Positions 1-7,200 of a stretch of 64,000 nucleotides of DNA are shown here, piece by piece. The notes below the pieces were generated by a model. The model had not been told where the DNA came from. It ran no database searches and saw nothing but the letters and a program-made list of their open reading frames with translations. Source of the stretch: Jeotgalicoccus saudimassiliensis (lineage in GTDB: Bacteria; Bacillota; Bacilli; Staphylococcales; Salinicoccaceae); assembly GCF_000756715.1 (NCBI RefSeq), contig NZ_CCSE01000001.1:1203501-1267500 (forward strand). Direction: 5' to 3'. The translations under genes were made by a program, and so were the position numbers. Numbering within the stretch: the first letter of the stretch is position 1; each line of letters opens with the position of its first letter.

Positions 1-728
1 AGGTAGTCCGGCTTGAACTGGCTCATCAGATCATTAAGCTGTGCACCGTCAAAGTAGCGGTGTAATACGAGTGTTCCGCCGGCCATAATTAACGGCAGTG
101 CCGTATCATTCAGACCAAGTACATGGAATGTCGGTGTCGAGATAATCGTCGTCTGATCACCTGTCACCTTGTATGTCAGAGCTGCGTTAATCACATTCGA
201 TACGAAAGACTCGTATGTGAACATTACCCCTTTCGGCATCCCCGTTGTACCGCTTGTATACATCAGTGAAGCAAGATCTTCACTTTCCACATCCACTGCT
301 TTAAACAGGTTGTGGTTTTTTGGATTACAGATTTCATCGTACTCCGGTGAATCGATATCCATATGAAGCAGTTCATCCGGCGTCCCGGTTAAACTTTCCT
401 TATGACGAAGCGAGTAGAAAATCATCTTAACGCCCGAGTCTTCAATAATGCTCTGTATTTCTTTCGGTTTTAAGCGCCAGTTAATCGGAAGATAGACAAC
501 GCCCATCTTAAATGAAGCAAATAACAGGTCGAATATCGCCACGTCATTCGGTGCAAAAATACCGACAACATCCCCGCGTTTAATTCCCTGATCCTGTAAA
601 TAGTGCGCTAAGTTATCAGCACGTGCGTTTAAGTCCTGATAAGACCACTTCGTCCCCTTCGCCGGGTCAATAATCGCTGCCTTGACTTCATCGTAGTCCG
701 CTCTTGTTTTAATCCAGTCATAATTCAT
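1..728 (-). CDS. Acyl-CoA synthetase, AMP-binding family (N-terminal part, cut by window edge)
   Basis: The first 242 residues of an ANL-superfamily acid-CoA ligase read from the ATG at 728 and run off the left edge. The AMP/ATP-binding P-loop YTSGTTGMPKGV lies at about residues 157-168, followed by the conserved stretch with TPTFHVLG. The family activates a carboxylic acid to an acyl-adenylate and then an acyl-CoA thioester; the substrate cannot be read here. A Shine-Dalgarno sequence AAAGGGG precedes the start. It lies 17 bases behind the CoA-transferase gene on the same strand, so the two are probably one operon for fatty or short-chain acid use. Confidence 0.9.
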   Translation of the reverse strand, partial: MNYDWIKTRADYDEVKAAIIDPAKGTKWSYQDLNARADNLAHYLQDQGIKRGDVVGIFAPNDVAIFDLLFASFKMGVVYLPINWRLKPKEIQSIIEDSGVKMIFYSLRHKESLTGTPDELLHMDIDSPEYDEICNPKNHNLFKAVDVESEDLASLMYTSGTTGMPKGVMFTYESFVSNVINAALTYKVTGDQTTIISTPTFHVLGLNDTALPLIMAGGTLVLHRYFDGAQLNDLMSQFKPDY

Positions 729-745
729 TTACATCTTCCCCTTTG

Positions 746-2311
746 TTAATGATTATTTTTAATAGATTGCGCTAACTTCCCCCATGTTTCTTTATACAGT
801 TCATTGTCGATGATCTTTAAATCCTTTGAAATTAAAGGCTTAAAGTTCATCTGTGACAATACCTCTCTCTCCAGATCCAGACCCGGAGCAATTTCGATCA
901 TTTCCATGCCTTCATCCGTCAGCTGGAACACCGCACGCTCGGTAACGTAATATACATCCTGACCAAGTTCCCTTGAATAACGTGCGTTAAAATCCATACT
1001 TTGCACGGTGTCGACAAACTTTTTGGAATGACCTTCTTCATCGATAACCAGCCCGTCATCTTCACAGTGCGATTTGCTCCCCACGACCATCGTTCCTGAA
1101 AAGATTAATGTTTTGATTGTCTGACTGATATCGATAAAGCCCCCGCTGCCGTTCATTCTTCTCCCAAATTTTGAAACGTTGACGTTGCCTTCGCTGTCGA
1201 TTTCAGCGAAACTTAAAAATGCTATATCGAGTCCCCCGTTAAAGATAAAATCCCAAGTCATGTCGTGGCGTAATCTCGCGTCGAGATTGTAGTTCATGCC
1301 AAAATGATTACCGCTGCCGATCATTCCCCCAAATATACCGGTATCGATATTCAATTTAACAAGATCTTCGGCCCTTTCCTCCCGAAGTACGTTGGACAGC
1401 TCGTTGTTAATGCCATAACCGATGCTGACAGCATGGCCGGGCTTTAAAAACTGGGCAGAACGCCTTAATATGATTTTTCTGGAATCAAACTTTAAAAACT
1501 TTTCCTTACTCTGTGTAATTCTGTGATGGCCGGATAAAGCGGGATCATAATATGTCTGTATCACCTGCTTATGATATTTTGGATTTTTGTTTACTACTAC
1601 GTAATCTACAAGCTCCGAAGGTATAAACACTTCACGCGGATTGAAACTGCCGTTCTCAATAACTTCCTTTACCTGAACGATGACCTTACCGCCATTCTGT
1701 CTCGCGGCAGAAGCTGCACTGAACCCTTCACCGAGATGGGATTCGTGATCCATAAAGATGTTTCCTTTCACATCGGCATATGTGCCTCTTAACAGACATA
1801 CATCAATCTTCGGAAAATCGTAATGCAGATATTCCTCGTTATTAATTTCAATTAAAGAAACTAAATCGTCACGGGTAATATCATTGACTTTGCCGCCGGA
1901 CATTCTTGGATCCACAACCGTATTCAAACCGATTTTAGTTATCATTCCCGGTGAAGAAGCCGCCTGTTCGCGGTAGGAAGTTGCGATAACACCCTGTGGC
2001 AGGAAGTAAGCTTCAATTTCGTTGTTTTTAATTGCTTCAACCGTTACAGGAGAAGCAATGACGAGGCTTGCAATAATTCTTTTGACCATGCCGCGCGATA
2101 CGAATGAGTCGAGATCAAACCCGTCATCAAAATCGCTGATATCATTCGACACGACAAAAGTTAAATTGTCAGTTCTGCTGTCTTCGTCATACTGTTCGGC
2201 AAGATATTTCAGCACTTCCATAGGTAAATTACCTGTGGATAACGCAGCTATTGAAATAACATCGCCGCTTTTAACAATATTTCTTAAATCGTTATATGAA
2301 ATAATCTCCAT
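746..2311 (-). CDS. Acyl-CoA:acetate/3-ketoacid CoA-transferase family protein
   Basis: 521 residues, the length of the fused alpha-beta family I CoA-transferases (propionate CoA-transferase, E. coli YdiF). The N-terminal half has the alpha-like domain with the glycine-rich HLGEGFSAASAARQNGGKV region at about 192-209. The second half has the loop that carries the catalytic glutamate in the family (consensus like E-x-G-x-x-GG). Here that loop reads NIDTGIFGGM, with Asp323 where the family has Glu. Start ATG follows SD CGGGAG. First gene of an operon with the acyl-CoA synthetase. Family assignment is firm; activity is uncertain because of the substitution. Confidence 0.85.
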   Translation of the reverse strand: MEIISYNDLRNIVKSGDVISIAALSTGNLPMEVLKYLAEQYDEDSRTDNLTFVVSNDISDFDDGFDLDSFVSRGMVKRIIASLVIASPVTVEAIKNNEIEAYFLPQGVIATSYREQAASSPGMITKIGLNTVVDPRMSGGKVNDITRDDLVSLIEINNEEYLHYDFPKIDVCLLRGTYADVKGNIFMDHESHLGEGFSAASAARQNGGKVIVQVKEVIENGSFNPREVFIPSELVDYVVVNKNPKYHKQVIQTYYDPALSGHHRITQSKEKFLKFDSRKIILRRSAQFLKPGHAVSIGYGINNELSNVLREERAEDLVKLNIDTGIFGGMIGSGNHFGMNYNLDARLRHDMTWDFIFNGGLDIAFLSFAEIDSEGNVNVSKFGRRMNGSGGFIDISQTIKTLIFSGTMVVGSKSHCEDDGLVIDEEGHSKKFVDTVQSMDFNARYSRELGQDVYYVTERAVFQLTDEGMEMIEIAPGLDLEREVLSQMNFKPLISKDLKIIDNELYKETWGKLAQSIKNNH

Positions 2312-2392
2312 ATTCTATTCTCCCGACATTGTTATATTCAGTTAAAACCTGAGCATATAACCCTTTCAATTTTTATCCCCTTCACTATTTCA

Positions 2393-2430
2393 AATGTATC
2401 ATCATGTTTATTAAATGTAAACGGTTTCAT
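2393..2430 (-). promoter_or_regulatory. Promoter with overlapping catabolite-responsive element (cre)
   Basis: On the minus strand a -35 TTTACA (2416-2421), a 17-bp spacer and a -10 TACATT (2393-2398) precede the CoA-transferase gene. The 15-mer ATGAAACCGTTTACA (2416-2430) matches the cre consensus WTGNAANCGNWNNCW at every defined position and covers the -35. This predicts CcpA repression of the acyl-CoA operon when a preferred sugar is present. Confidence 0.65.
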
Positions 2431-2715
2431 TTCATATTTTAATAAATAATTTTATTATATAATTTCATACTTACTATTAGGAGTTACTACTAGTAATTAA
2501 CCTATAACCACTGATACCATTGATACAGTAAGCTTCATAGGTGTTCATCGACAATTATTTATCATATGGTTTTCTATTGTTAATAATGAAATGTTTTCAC
2601 TTGACTTTCATGATGAAAAATGGCCAAATTGGTCCGTCCACGCTGATTTATATGTCATCATAAGTTGTACATAAAAATAACTCTTCCCTGCATAAAATTC
2701 ATTCTATTATTTATA
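2431..2715. other. AT-rich intergenic stretch, no feature seen
   Basis: About 285 bases between the cre site and the tRNA terminator. No open reading frame with a ribosome binding site, no strong hairpin and no clear promoter pair is visible. Confidence 0.5.
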
Positions 2716-2721
2716 CAAAAC

Positions 2722-2755
2722 AAAAAAGCGGACACGTGTCGGGCACGTATCCGCT
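2722..2755 (-). terminator. Terminator of the first tRNA cluster
   Basis: Minus-strand hairpin of 12 pairs with one mismatch (2727-2755, pentaloop) followed by a T6 run. It lies about 30 bases downstream of tRNA-Ser(GGA). Confidence 0.85.
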
Positions 2756-2784
2756 CTAATGCTTGATATATCAATGGGTTGTAA

Positions 2785-2872
2785 CGGACAGTGAGGGATT
2801 TGAACCCTCGAAACGGGGTTGCCGTTTACACGCGTTCCAGGCGTGCGCCTTCAGCCGCTCGGCCAACTGTCC
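2785..2872 (-). tRNA. tRNA-Ser(GGA)
   Basis: Cloverleaf with long variable arm; anticodon loop CTGGAAC gives GGA. Acceptor GGACAGT pairs with ACTGTCC. No encoded CCA. Last gene of the cluster. Confidence 0.95.
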
Positions 2873-2912
2873 AGAATGAAAAAAAACAGAAGTGCAATTA
2901 CACTTCTGAGTA

Positions 2913-2984
2913 TGACCCGTACGGGACTCGAACCCGTGTTACCGCCGTGAAAGGGCGGTGTCTTAACCGCTTGACCAACGGGCC
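2913..2984 (-). tRNA. tRNA-Glu(UUC)
   Basis: Anticodon loop CTTTCAC in a 72-base cloverleaf; acceptor GGCCCGT/ACGGGTC. CCA is not encoded. Confidence 0.95.
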
Positions 2985-2985
2985 A

Positions 2986-3060
2986 TGGCTCCACAGGTAG
3001 GACTCGAACCTACGACCGATCGGTTAACAGCCGATAGCTCTACCACTGAGCTACTGTGGA
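2986..3060 (-). tRNA. tRNA-Asn(GUU)
   Basis: Anticodon loop CTGTTAA; acceptor TCCACAG/CTGTGGA; CCA encoded. Identical to the copy at 9933-10007. Confidence 0.95.
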
Positions 3061-3069
3061 ATAATAATA

Positions 3070-3143
3070 TGGAGCGGGTAGACGGGATCGAACCGACAAC
3101 ATCAGCTTGGAAGGCTGAGGTTATACCATTTAACTATACCCGC
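3070..3143 (-). tRNA. tRNA-Gly(UCC)
   Basis: Anticodon loop CTTCCAA gives UCC; acceptor GCGGGTA/TACCCGC; CCA encoded. Differs in sequence from the other UCC tRNA at 58837. Confidence 0.95.
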
Positions 3144-3162
3144 AAAGGTAATTAAGTAAATA

Positions 3163-3235
3163 TGGTTCAGGACGGAATCGAACCGCCGACACTGTGAGCT
3201 TCAATCACATGCTCTACCAACTGAGCTACTGAACC
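3163..3235 (-). tRNA. tRNA-Phe(GAA)
   Basis: Anticodon loop TTGAAGC; acceptor GGTTCAG/CTGAACC fully paired. CCA not encoded, unlike the second Phe gene at 59424. Confidence 0.95.
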
Positions 3236-3259
3236 TTGATATGTATTCTGTTTTTAAAA

Positions 3260-3335
3260 TGGCGGTCCCGACGGGACTCGAACCCGCGATCTCCTGCGTG
3301 ACAGGCAGGCATGTTAACCGCTACACCACGGGACC
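3260..3335 (-). tRNA. tRNA-Asp(GUC)
   Basis: Anticodon loop CTGTCAC; acceptor GGTCCCG/CGGGACC; CCA encoded. Confidence 0.95.
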
Positions 3336-3347
3336 AATTCTATGTAA

Positions 3348-3419
<72 letters not shown>

Positions 3420-3457
3420 TCAATAATTATTTAACATATATTTAATGTCTGTTATAT

Positions 3458-3486
3458 ATACTATAGCTTTCTGACGAATATTTCAA
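3458..3486 (-). promoter_or_regulatory. Promoter of the first tRNA cluster
   Basis: Minus strand: -35 TTGAAA (3481-3486), 17-bp spacer, -10 TAGTAT (3458-3463), about 40 bases before initiator tRNA. No rRNA gene precedes this cluster, so it needs its own promoter. Confidence 0.7.
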
Positions 3487-3583
3487 GCCTTTTTAACTAT
3501 TTTCATATGACAAATTTACACTTTCTTAATTATTACATATAAACGGCTGAATTTCACCGCTGTTATAAAACCGTAGCAACAGA

Positions 3584-3608
3584 AAATAATCCCGGTACGG
3601 GATTATTT
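3584..3608 (-). terminator. Hairpin terminator overlapping the end of the MerR gene
   Basis: An 11-bp perfect stem (AAATAATCCCG with its complement, 3-base loop) includes the stop codon of the MerR gene and is followed by a short T tract on the minus strand. Confidence 0.6.
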
Positions 3609-4334
3609 TTGGTTTCTTTCATAATATACAGTCATTGCCTGCTGCATGAATTTTGCAAGTCCTTCACCATATTTATCAATGTTTTTAGTGAATCTCCGGT
3701 CTTCCACGTACATATCCCCAAGTCCTTTAAACATTTCAGGTGTATACTCCCCCACTTCATTTAAGAATACATACCACTCATGAATACAGTTCTGTGCAGC
3801 TGCCGAGTCCGGTAATAAGTGTCTGACGTCTGCAAGTTCTTTATAGATTTCATTAAACCTGTGTTCTGCTTCTTTCTGACCCATACGTTTAATTTTATTA
3901 GTTGATTCATCAACTGCCCGGTCTTCCCATCTTTCTCTCGCTTCTTTTTCATAAGGATTTTGTGAGAAGTCCACACCTTCAAATTTTTCTTCATTTGTCA
4001 TAATAATTCCGCCTTCATTATTTTTAATCGTTTTGTCAATCAGCTGCAGAATATCATTCAGACGCGACTGTTCCTTTAAAATAATTTCCTTCTGCATCTG
4101 AAGCGCTTCTTTCGTATCGTAATCCGGACTGTCCATCATTTCTTTAATCCGGCCCAGTTTAAAATTCAGCTGTCTGAAGAAAAGTATCTGCTGCAGTTTT
4201 GAAATATCTTCATCCGAATAATTCCGATAACCGTTCCCTGGATCCGTTTTTGGTGTCAGCAGCCCGATTTCATCGTAATGATGCAGCGTTCTGATACTCA
4301 CTCCTGACAAGTCAGCCAGTTCTTTTATTTTCAT
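3603..4334 (-). CDS. MerR-family regulator with TipAS drug-binding domain
   Basis: 243 residues. A MerR winged helix is at about 1-70 (ADLSGVSIRTLHHYDEIGLL, then NGYRNYS), a coiled-coil dimer helix at about 75-110, and a TipAS-type antibiotic recognition domain at about 125-240. Family members (TipAL, Mta) bind amphipathic or thiopeptide drugs and activate their own gene and efflux genes by untwisting a long-spaced promoter. Such a promoter (19-bp spacer with palindrome) lies directly upstream. SD AGAGGTGAGG precedes the ATG. Single-gene unit; the target pump, if any, is not adjacent. Family is firm, ligand unknown. Confidence 0.88.
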   Translation of the reverse strand: MKIKELADLSGVSIRTLHHYDEIGLLTPKTDPGNGYRNYSDEDISKLQQILFFRQLNFKLGRIKEMMDSPDYDTKEALQMQKEIILKEQSRLNDILQLIDKTIKNNEGGIIMTNEEKFEGVDFSQNPYEKEARERWEDRAVDESTNKIKRMGQKEAEHRFNEIYKELADVRHLLPDSAAAQNCIHEWYVFLNEVGEYTPEMFKGLGDMYVEDRRFTKNIDKYGEGLAKFMQQAMTVYYERNQK

Positions 4335-4354
4335 TTCCTCACCTCTTCAATCCG

Positions 4355-4385
4355 AGTGTAAACTATAACGTTACGTTAAGGTCAA
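4355..4385 (-). promoter_or_regulatory. MerR-type promoter with 19-bp spacer and operator palindrome
   Basis: Minus strand -35 TTGACC (4380-4385) and -10 TACACT (4355-4360) are 19 bp apart. The perfect palindrome TAACGTTACGTTA (4366-4378) sits inside the spacer. The over-long spacer with a centred dyad is the hallmark of MerR-activated promoters and indicates autoactivation. Confidence 0.85.
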
Positions 4386-4477
4386 CAATTATTATGAAAT
4401 ACTTTTATTTTTATTGTCAGTACCAGTGAGAAACTATAAGATAGAGTTACTATTTAACTTTACGGGGATGATTCTTA

Positions 4478-5044
4478 ATGGCATCACAAAATAACAGAAA
4501 TAATAAATTTATCCGTCCCAGACATTTGAAGCGACTGGGCCTGCCGGGAATGATTGTTATACTGCTCCTATTTATCGGAGTGACAGTATACAATGATAAT
4601 TTCGCCGGTGAAAGCACCAGCAGCAGCGAGGAAACTGCTGCCGGGAATGAAGTTACTGTCGAACAGCATATCGACGGGGATACGACGCGTTTTAATTACA
4701 ACGGCGGTACCGAAAGCTTCAGATACTTAATTATTAATACGCCTGAAATCGGCAGAGACGGCGAACAGGATGATCCATACGCGCAGGAAGCTTTTGAACG
4801 TACCCAGGAGCTGCTGGATAATGCTGATACGATTACAGTAGAGTTCGATGAAGAAGAAACAGACCATTACGACCGCTATTTAGCCTATGTATATGCAGAT
4901 GGTGAAATGGTGAATGAAACACTTGTCAGAGAAGGTCTCGCTTCAGTGGATTATGTTCATCCTCCGAACGATAAATACGAAGATCTGCTGAGAGAAGCAG
5001 AAGACCAAGCTAAAAGTGAAGGTGTCGGCATGTGGTCAGAGTAA
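4478..5044 (+). CDS. Membrane-anchored thermonuclease (SNase-like)
   Basis: 188 residues: a basic N-terminus, one membrane segment or uncleaved signal at about 23-38, a Ser/Glu linker, then an SNase OB-fold domain from about 58. Matching S. aureus nuclease: IDGD (Asp66, Asp68), Arg82, Glu90 in NTPE, and Arg133 in DRYLAYVYADG. The residue matching calcium ligand Asp40 is Asn87 here, a change also found in other family members. It probably cuts DNA or RNA outside the membrane. Monocistronic, ending in a strong bidirectional terminator shared with the HxlR gene. Confidence 0.88.
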   Translation: MASQNNRNNKFIRPRHLKRLGLPGMIVILLLFIGVTVYNDNFAGESTSSSEETAAGNEVTVEQHIDGDTTRFNYNGGTESFRYLIINTPEIGRDGEQDDPYAQEAFERTQELLDNADTITVEFDEEETDHYDRYLAYVYADGEMVNETLVREGLASVDYVHPPNDKYEDLLREAEDQAKSEGVGMWSE

Positions 5045-5051
5045 CATAAAA

Positions 5052-5083
5052 ACAGGGAATCCCGATTGGGATTCCCTGTTTTT
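5052..5083. terminator. Bidirectional terminator between nuclease and HxlR genes
   Basis: 12-bp perfect stem ACAGGGAATCCC with loop GATT, with T runs on both strands; serves both convergent genes. Confidence 0.9.
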
Positions 5084-5087
5084 ATGT

Positions 5088-5417
5088 TTAAGCTTCAACT
5101 TTGTTGTCCGAGTCAATCCAGTCCTGCGACCATTTCTCAATATCTTTTAACACCGGCTCAAGTGAATGGCCTTTATCTGTTAAAGTGTATTTGATAACTA
5201 CAGGTGTTTCCGGGATGACATCACGCTTGATGAGGCCTTCCTGTTCCATGCTTTTCAGGCGGTCTGATAATACTTTCCCGCTGACGCCGGTCGCTGCCTG
5301 TATTTCACCGAATCTGGAATGGCCATCCAGCATCTGATAAATCAGCAGCGCCGTCCATCTTTGACTTAATATATTTACCGCTTTTTCAAAGCGTGGGCAA
5401 ATTTCATTTTGTAACAT
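5088..5417 (-). CDS. HxlR/DUF24-family redox-type regulator (YodB/CatR-like)
   Basis: 109 residues with a winged-helix HxlR domain throughout. The start is placed at the ATG 5415-5417 because AAGGAG ends 8 bases before it; an earlier in-frame GTG lies on the SD itself. With this start Cys7 (in EICPRF) falls where YodB and CatR carry their single conserved sensor cysteine. In Bacillus these proteins repress catDE and azoreductase genes and release DNA on thiol or quinone stress. The divergent neighbour is a CatE-like dioxygenase, which supports the same role here. Confidence 0.82.
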   Translation of the reverse strand: MLQNEICPRFEKAVNILSQRWTALLIYQMLDGHSRFGEIQAATGVSGKVLSDRLKSMEQEGLIKRDVIPETPVVIKYTLTDKGHSLEPVLKDIEKWSQDWIDSDNKVEA

Positions 5418-5487
5418 GGCTATCACTCCTTATTAAAATATAATACCACAAAATCACATCTATTAAAAGTAAAACTCATTACTTGCC

Positions 5488-5530
5488 ATAATATAATTTA
5501 TATTATATACTTAGTTACATTAAGTTAGTA
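5488..5530. promoter_or_regulatory. Candidate HxlR operators between regulator and catE
   Basis: An inverted repeat ATAATATA-ATT-TATATTAT (5488-5506) is followed by a 24-bp element (5507-5530) beginning ATACTTAGTTAC and ending TTAGTA. The second element is echoed upstream of yceI (49025-49048). Both lie between the promoter region and the SD of catE. Confidence 0.5.
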
Positions 5531-5545
5531 TATAGGAGGAATATT

Positions 5546-6409
5546 ATGGCATTCCATAGTAAAAACGCAACATATGTTGAAACAGTATCACTGAATATTA
5601 AAGATTTAAATCGTTCAATCGATTTCTATACAAAAATGATCGGACTGACTGTCAAAAGACAGGATGACACCCGCGCTGAACTTACTGCAGACGGCGAGAA
5701 TGTACTGGTTATTTTAAATCAGGTCGATAAAGAGCGTACTCACCGCCGTGCTTCAGGTCTTTATCACTTTGCACTTCTGCTTCCGTCAAGAGATGATCTT
5801 GCATTAGTCACAATGCATCTGGCTGCAAACAGAGTACCTTTAGGTTCTGCAGACCATCACGTCAGCGAGGCACTTTATCTAAATGATCCGGACGACAACG
5901 GTATTGAGATTTATGTAGACAGAGATCCGGAACAATGGATTTGGAATGACGGCGAGGTACACATGGTTACTGAAGCGCTAAATGCAGAAGATCTGTTGAA
6001 AGACAGACCGGATCCGTCAGACTTTAAAGGCCTGCCGAAAGATACTATAATGGGACACATTCACCTTCACGTAAATGATCTTCAGAAAAATGGTGAGTTT
6101 TACACAGAAGGACTTGGCATGGAAATAATTCTTAATTTCGGCGGTCAGGCATTATTCATGGCAACTGAGAAATACCATCACCATATCGCTGCGAATGTAT
6201 GGAACGGCCTTGGAGCCCCGACACCTGAAAAAGGCAGCGTAGGACTGGATTACTATACTCTGATTTATCCGTCGGATGATGCGCTGAATGAAGCAGTATC
6301 AAGACTTACAGCACTTGGATACACTGTTGAAAAGCACGCGGGCTATGTACTGACAAAAGATCCGTCAGGCAGTCACATCAGAATGCAGACACAAAACATT
6401 CACAATTAA
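5546..6409 (+). CDS. catE: CatE-like ring-cleaving (catechol 2,3-) dioxygenase, VOC family
   Basis: 287 residues made of two vicinal-oxygen-chelate repeats: the first about 8-130 (TVSLNIKDLNRSIDFYTKMIGL), the second about 165-285 (GHIHLHVNDLQKNGEFYTEGLGM). The histidine-rich stretches GHIHLHV and KYHHHIA supply likely iron ligands. Length and domain order match Bacillus CatE, which opens catechol-type rings during quinone stress. Strong SD AGGAGG 6 bases before the ATG. Divergent from an HxlR regulator, as in the CatR/YodB system. Substrate is inferred from family only. Confidence 0.8.
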   Translation: MAFHSKNATYVETVSLNIKDLNRSIDFYTKMIGLTVKRQDDTRAELTADGENVLVILNQVDKERTHRRASGLYHFALLLPSRDDLALVTMHLAANRVPLGSADHHVSEALYLNDPDDNGIEIYVDRDPEQWIWNDGEVHMVTEALNAEDLLKDRPDPSDFKGLPKDTIMGHIHLHVNDLQKNGEFYTEGLGMEIILNFGGQALFMATEKYHHHIAANVWNGLGAPTPEKGSVGLDYYTLIYPSDDALNEAVSRLTALGYTVEKHAGYVLTKDPSGSHIRMQTQNIHN

Positions 6410-6418
6410 TTGAAATAG

Positions 6419-6487
6419 ATTCTCAATTAGGGTTGACTCATTCTCATTGAGATTGTATATTAGTAATTGAAAATGATTATCAGTTAG
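6419..6487 (+). promoter_or_regulatory. Promoter with clustered Fur sites for the C-rich small RNA
   Basis: -35 TTGACT (6433-6438), 17-bp spacer, -10 TATATT (6456-6461). TGAAAATGATTATCA (6468-6482) matches the 7-1-7 Fur box TGATAATNATTATCA with one mismatch and covers the predicted start. Further half-sites ATTCTCA (6419-6425, 6440-6446) and TGAGATT (6448-6454) flank the -35 and fill the spacer. Confidence 0.8.
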
Positions 6488-6594
6488 AAATTAATAGGCC
6501 CCCTCTTATTAATAAAAAAAATCATTTTCAGCTACTTTAATCTAATGTACGCACATTTATAAAGCTATACCCAGACCCAGGGTATAGCTTTTTT
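6468..6594 (+). ncRNA. Fur-regulated C-rich small RNA, IsrR-like
   Basis: A stand-alone unit of about 127 bases with a consensus promoter, a near-perfect Fur box at its start, no convincing reading frame and a strong terminator (11-bp stem AAGCTATACCC, T6). A short stem TTAATA/TATTAA holds a loop with five consecutive C (6499-6503), ideal for pairing with ribosome binding sites. Fur control plus C-rich loops is the layout of S. aureus IsrR and B. subtilis FsrA, which spare iron by blocking mRNAs of iron-rich enzymes. The start is set by distance from the -10. Homology to IsrR is inferred from architecture. Confidence 0.72.
6562..6594 (+). terminator. Terminator of the C-rich small RNA
   Basis: 11-bp stem AAGCTATACCC/GGGTATAGCTT with a 7-base loop and a T6 tract. 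Confidence 0.9.
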
Positions 6595-6643
6595 GTATAC
6601 TTGTTTACAATGAATATAACCGGCTGAAAAGTGAGTTAAACCC

Positions 6644-6825
6644 ATGACATTTAAATCAAAAATTGATCTGCCTTTTATCATTATGATGATTCTCTCAATT
6701 GCTGCGATAGCTGCAGCAGGATTCATTCGAGAAGTATCGGCTCCGGCAGTCTGAAAATCTCCCCGGAGAATAAAATGTTATTTATCGAAGAGTTAAAAAA
6801 AGAGACAGCCGGGGCTGTCTCCTGA
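6644..6825 (+). pseudogene. Remnant of a PH-domain (bPH/DUF1200-like) membrane protein
   Basis: Frame one gives MTFKSKIDLPFII followed by a hydrophobic helix, as at the start of small bacterial PH-domain proteins, and stops at 6752-6754. A second frame from about 6745 gives GSLKISPENKMLFIEELKK, which resembles the C-terminal end of the same family. The middle, roughly 80-90 residues, is missing. This looks like an internal deletion with a frameshift. The distal end runs into the terminator of the cold shock gene. Family recall is from memory of the motif, so moderate confidence. Confidence 0.55.
6795..6822 (-). terminator. Terminator of the cold shock gene
   Basis: 9-bp stem GAGACAGCC/GGCTGTCTC followed on the minus strand by T7. 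Confidence 0.88.
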
Positions 6826-6835
6826 AAGTTCTATA

Positions 6836-7036
6836 TTATATCGCAGTAACGTTAGTAGCTTGTGGGCCACGTTGTCCTTCTTCGATTTCAAAGTTAACTT
6901 TTTGTCCTTCTTCTAATGATTTGTAACCATCAGCCTGGATTGCTGAGAAGTGTACGAATACGTCGTCTCCAGCTTCCTGCTCGATAAATCCAAATCCTTT
7001 TTCTGAGTTAAACCATTTTACTGTTCCTTCGTTCAT
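6836..7036 (-). CDS. csp: Cold shock protein
   Basis: 66 residues, the full length of the CspA/CspB family. Both RNA-binding motifs are present: KGFGFI (RNP1) at about 13-18 and VFVHF (RNP2) at about 26-30. It binds single-stranded RNA and melts secondary structure. SD AGGAGG lies 8 bases before the ATG. The transcript has a leader of about 115 bases with a small hairpin just before the SD, as in temperature-controlled csp messages. Confidence 0.97.
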   Translation of the reverse strand: MNEGTVKWFNSEKGFGFIEQEAGDDVFVHFSAIQADGYKSLEEGQKVNFEIEEGQRGPQATNVTAI

Positions 7037-7185
7037 AGAAAAAACCTCCTAGTGCTTTTGCACTTAAATATTTGCAATTATTAATGTAAAAATTTTAAGA
7101 GTTTTTCAAACGAATGAAACAATTAAAATATTTCTTACTTAAAAACTACTCTTTATATATTACAGTGTCTTTGTGTAAAAGTCAA
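7037..7185 (-). promoter_or_regulatory. Promoter and long structured leader of the cold shock gene
   Basis: -35 TTGACT (7180-7185), 17-bp spacer, -10 TAATAT (7157-7162). The predicted leader is about 115 bases. Just before the SD the stem-loop AGTGC-AAAA-GCACT ends one base from AGGAGG, so folding of the leader could gate translation. Confidence 0.7.
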
Positions 7186-7200
7186 TCTTTTATACAAATC

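Noticed and set aside
2579..2640. Possible promoter TTGACT in the 2.4-2.7 kb gap
   Set aside because: No matching -10 and no gene downstream on that strand.
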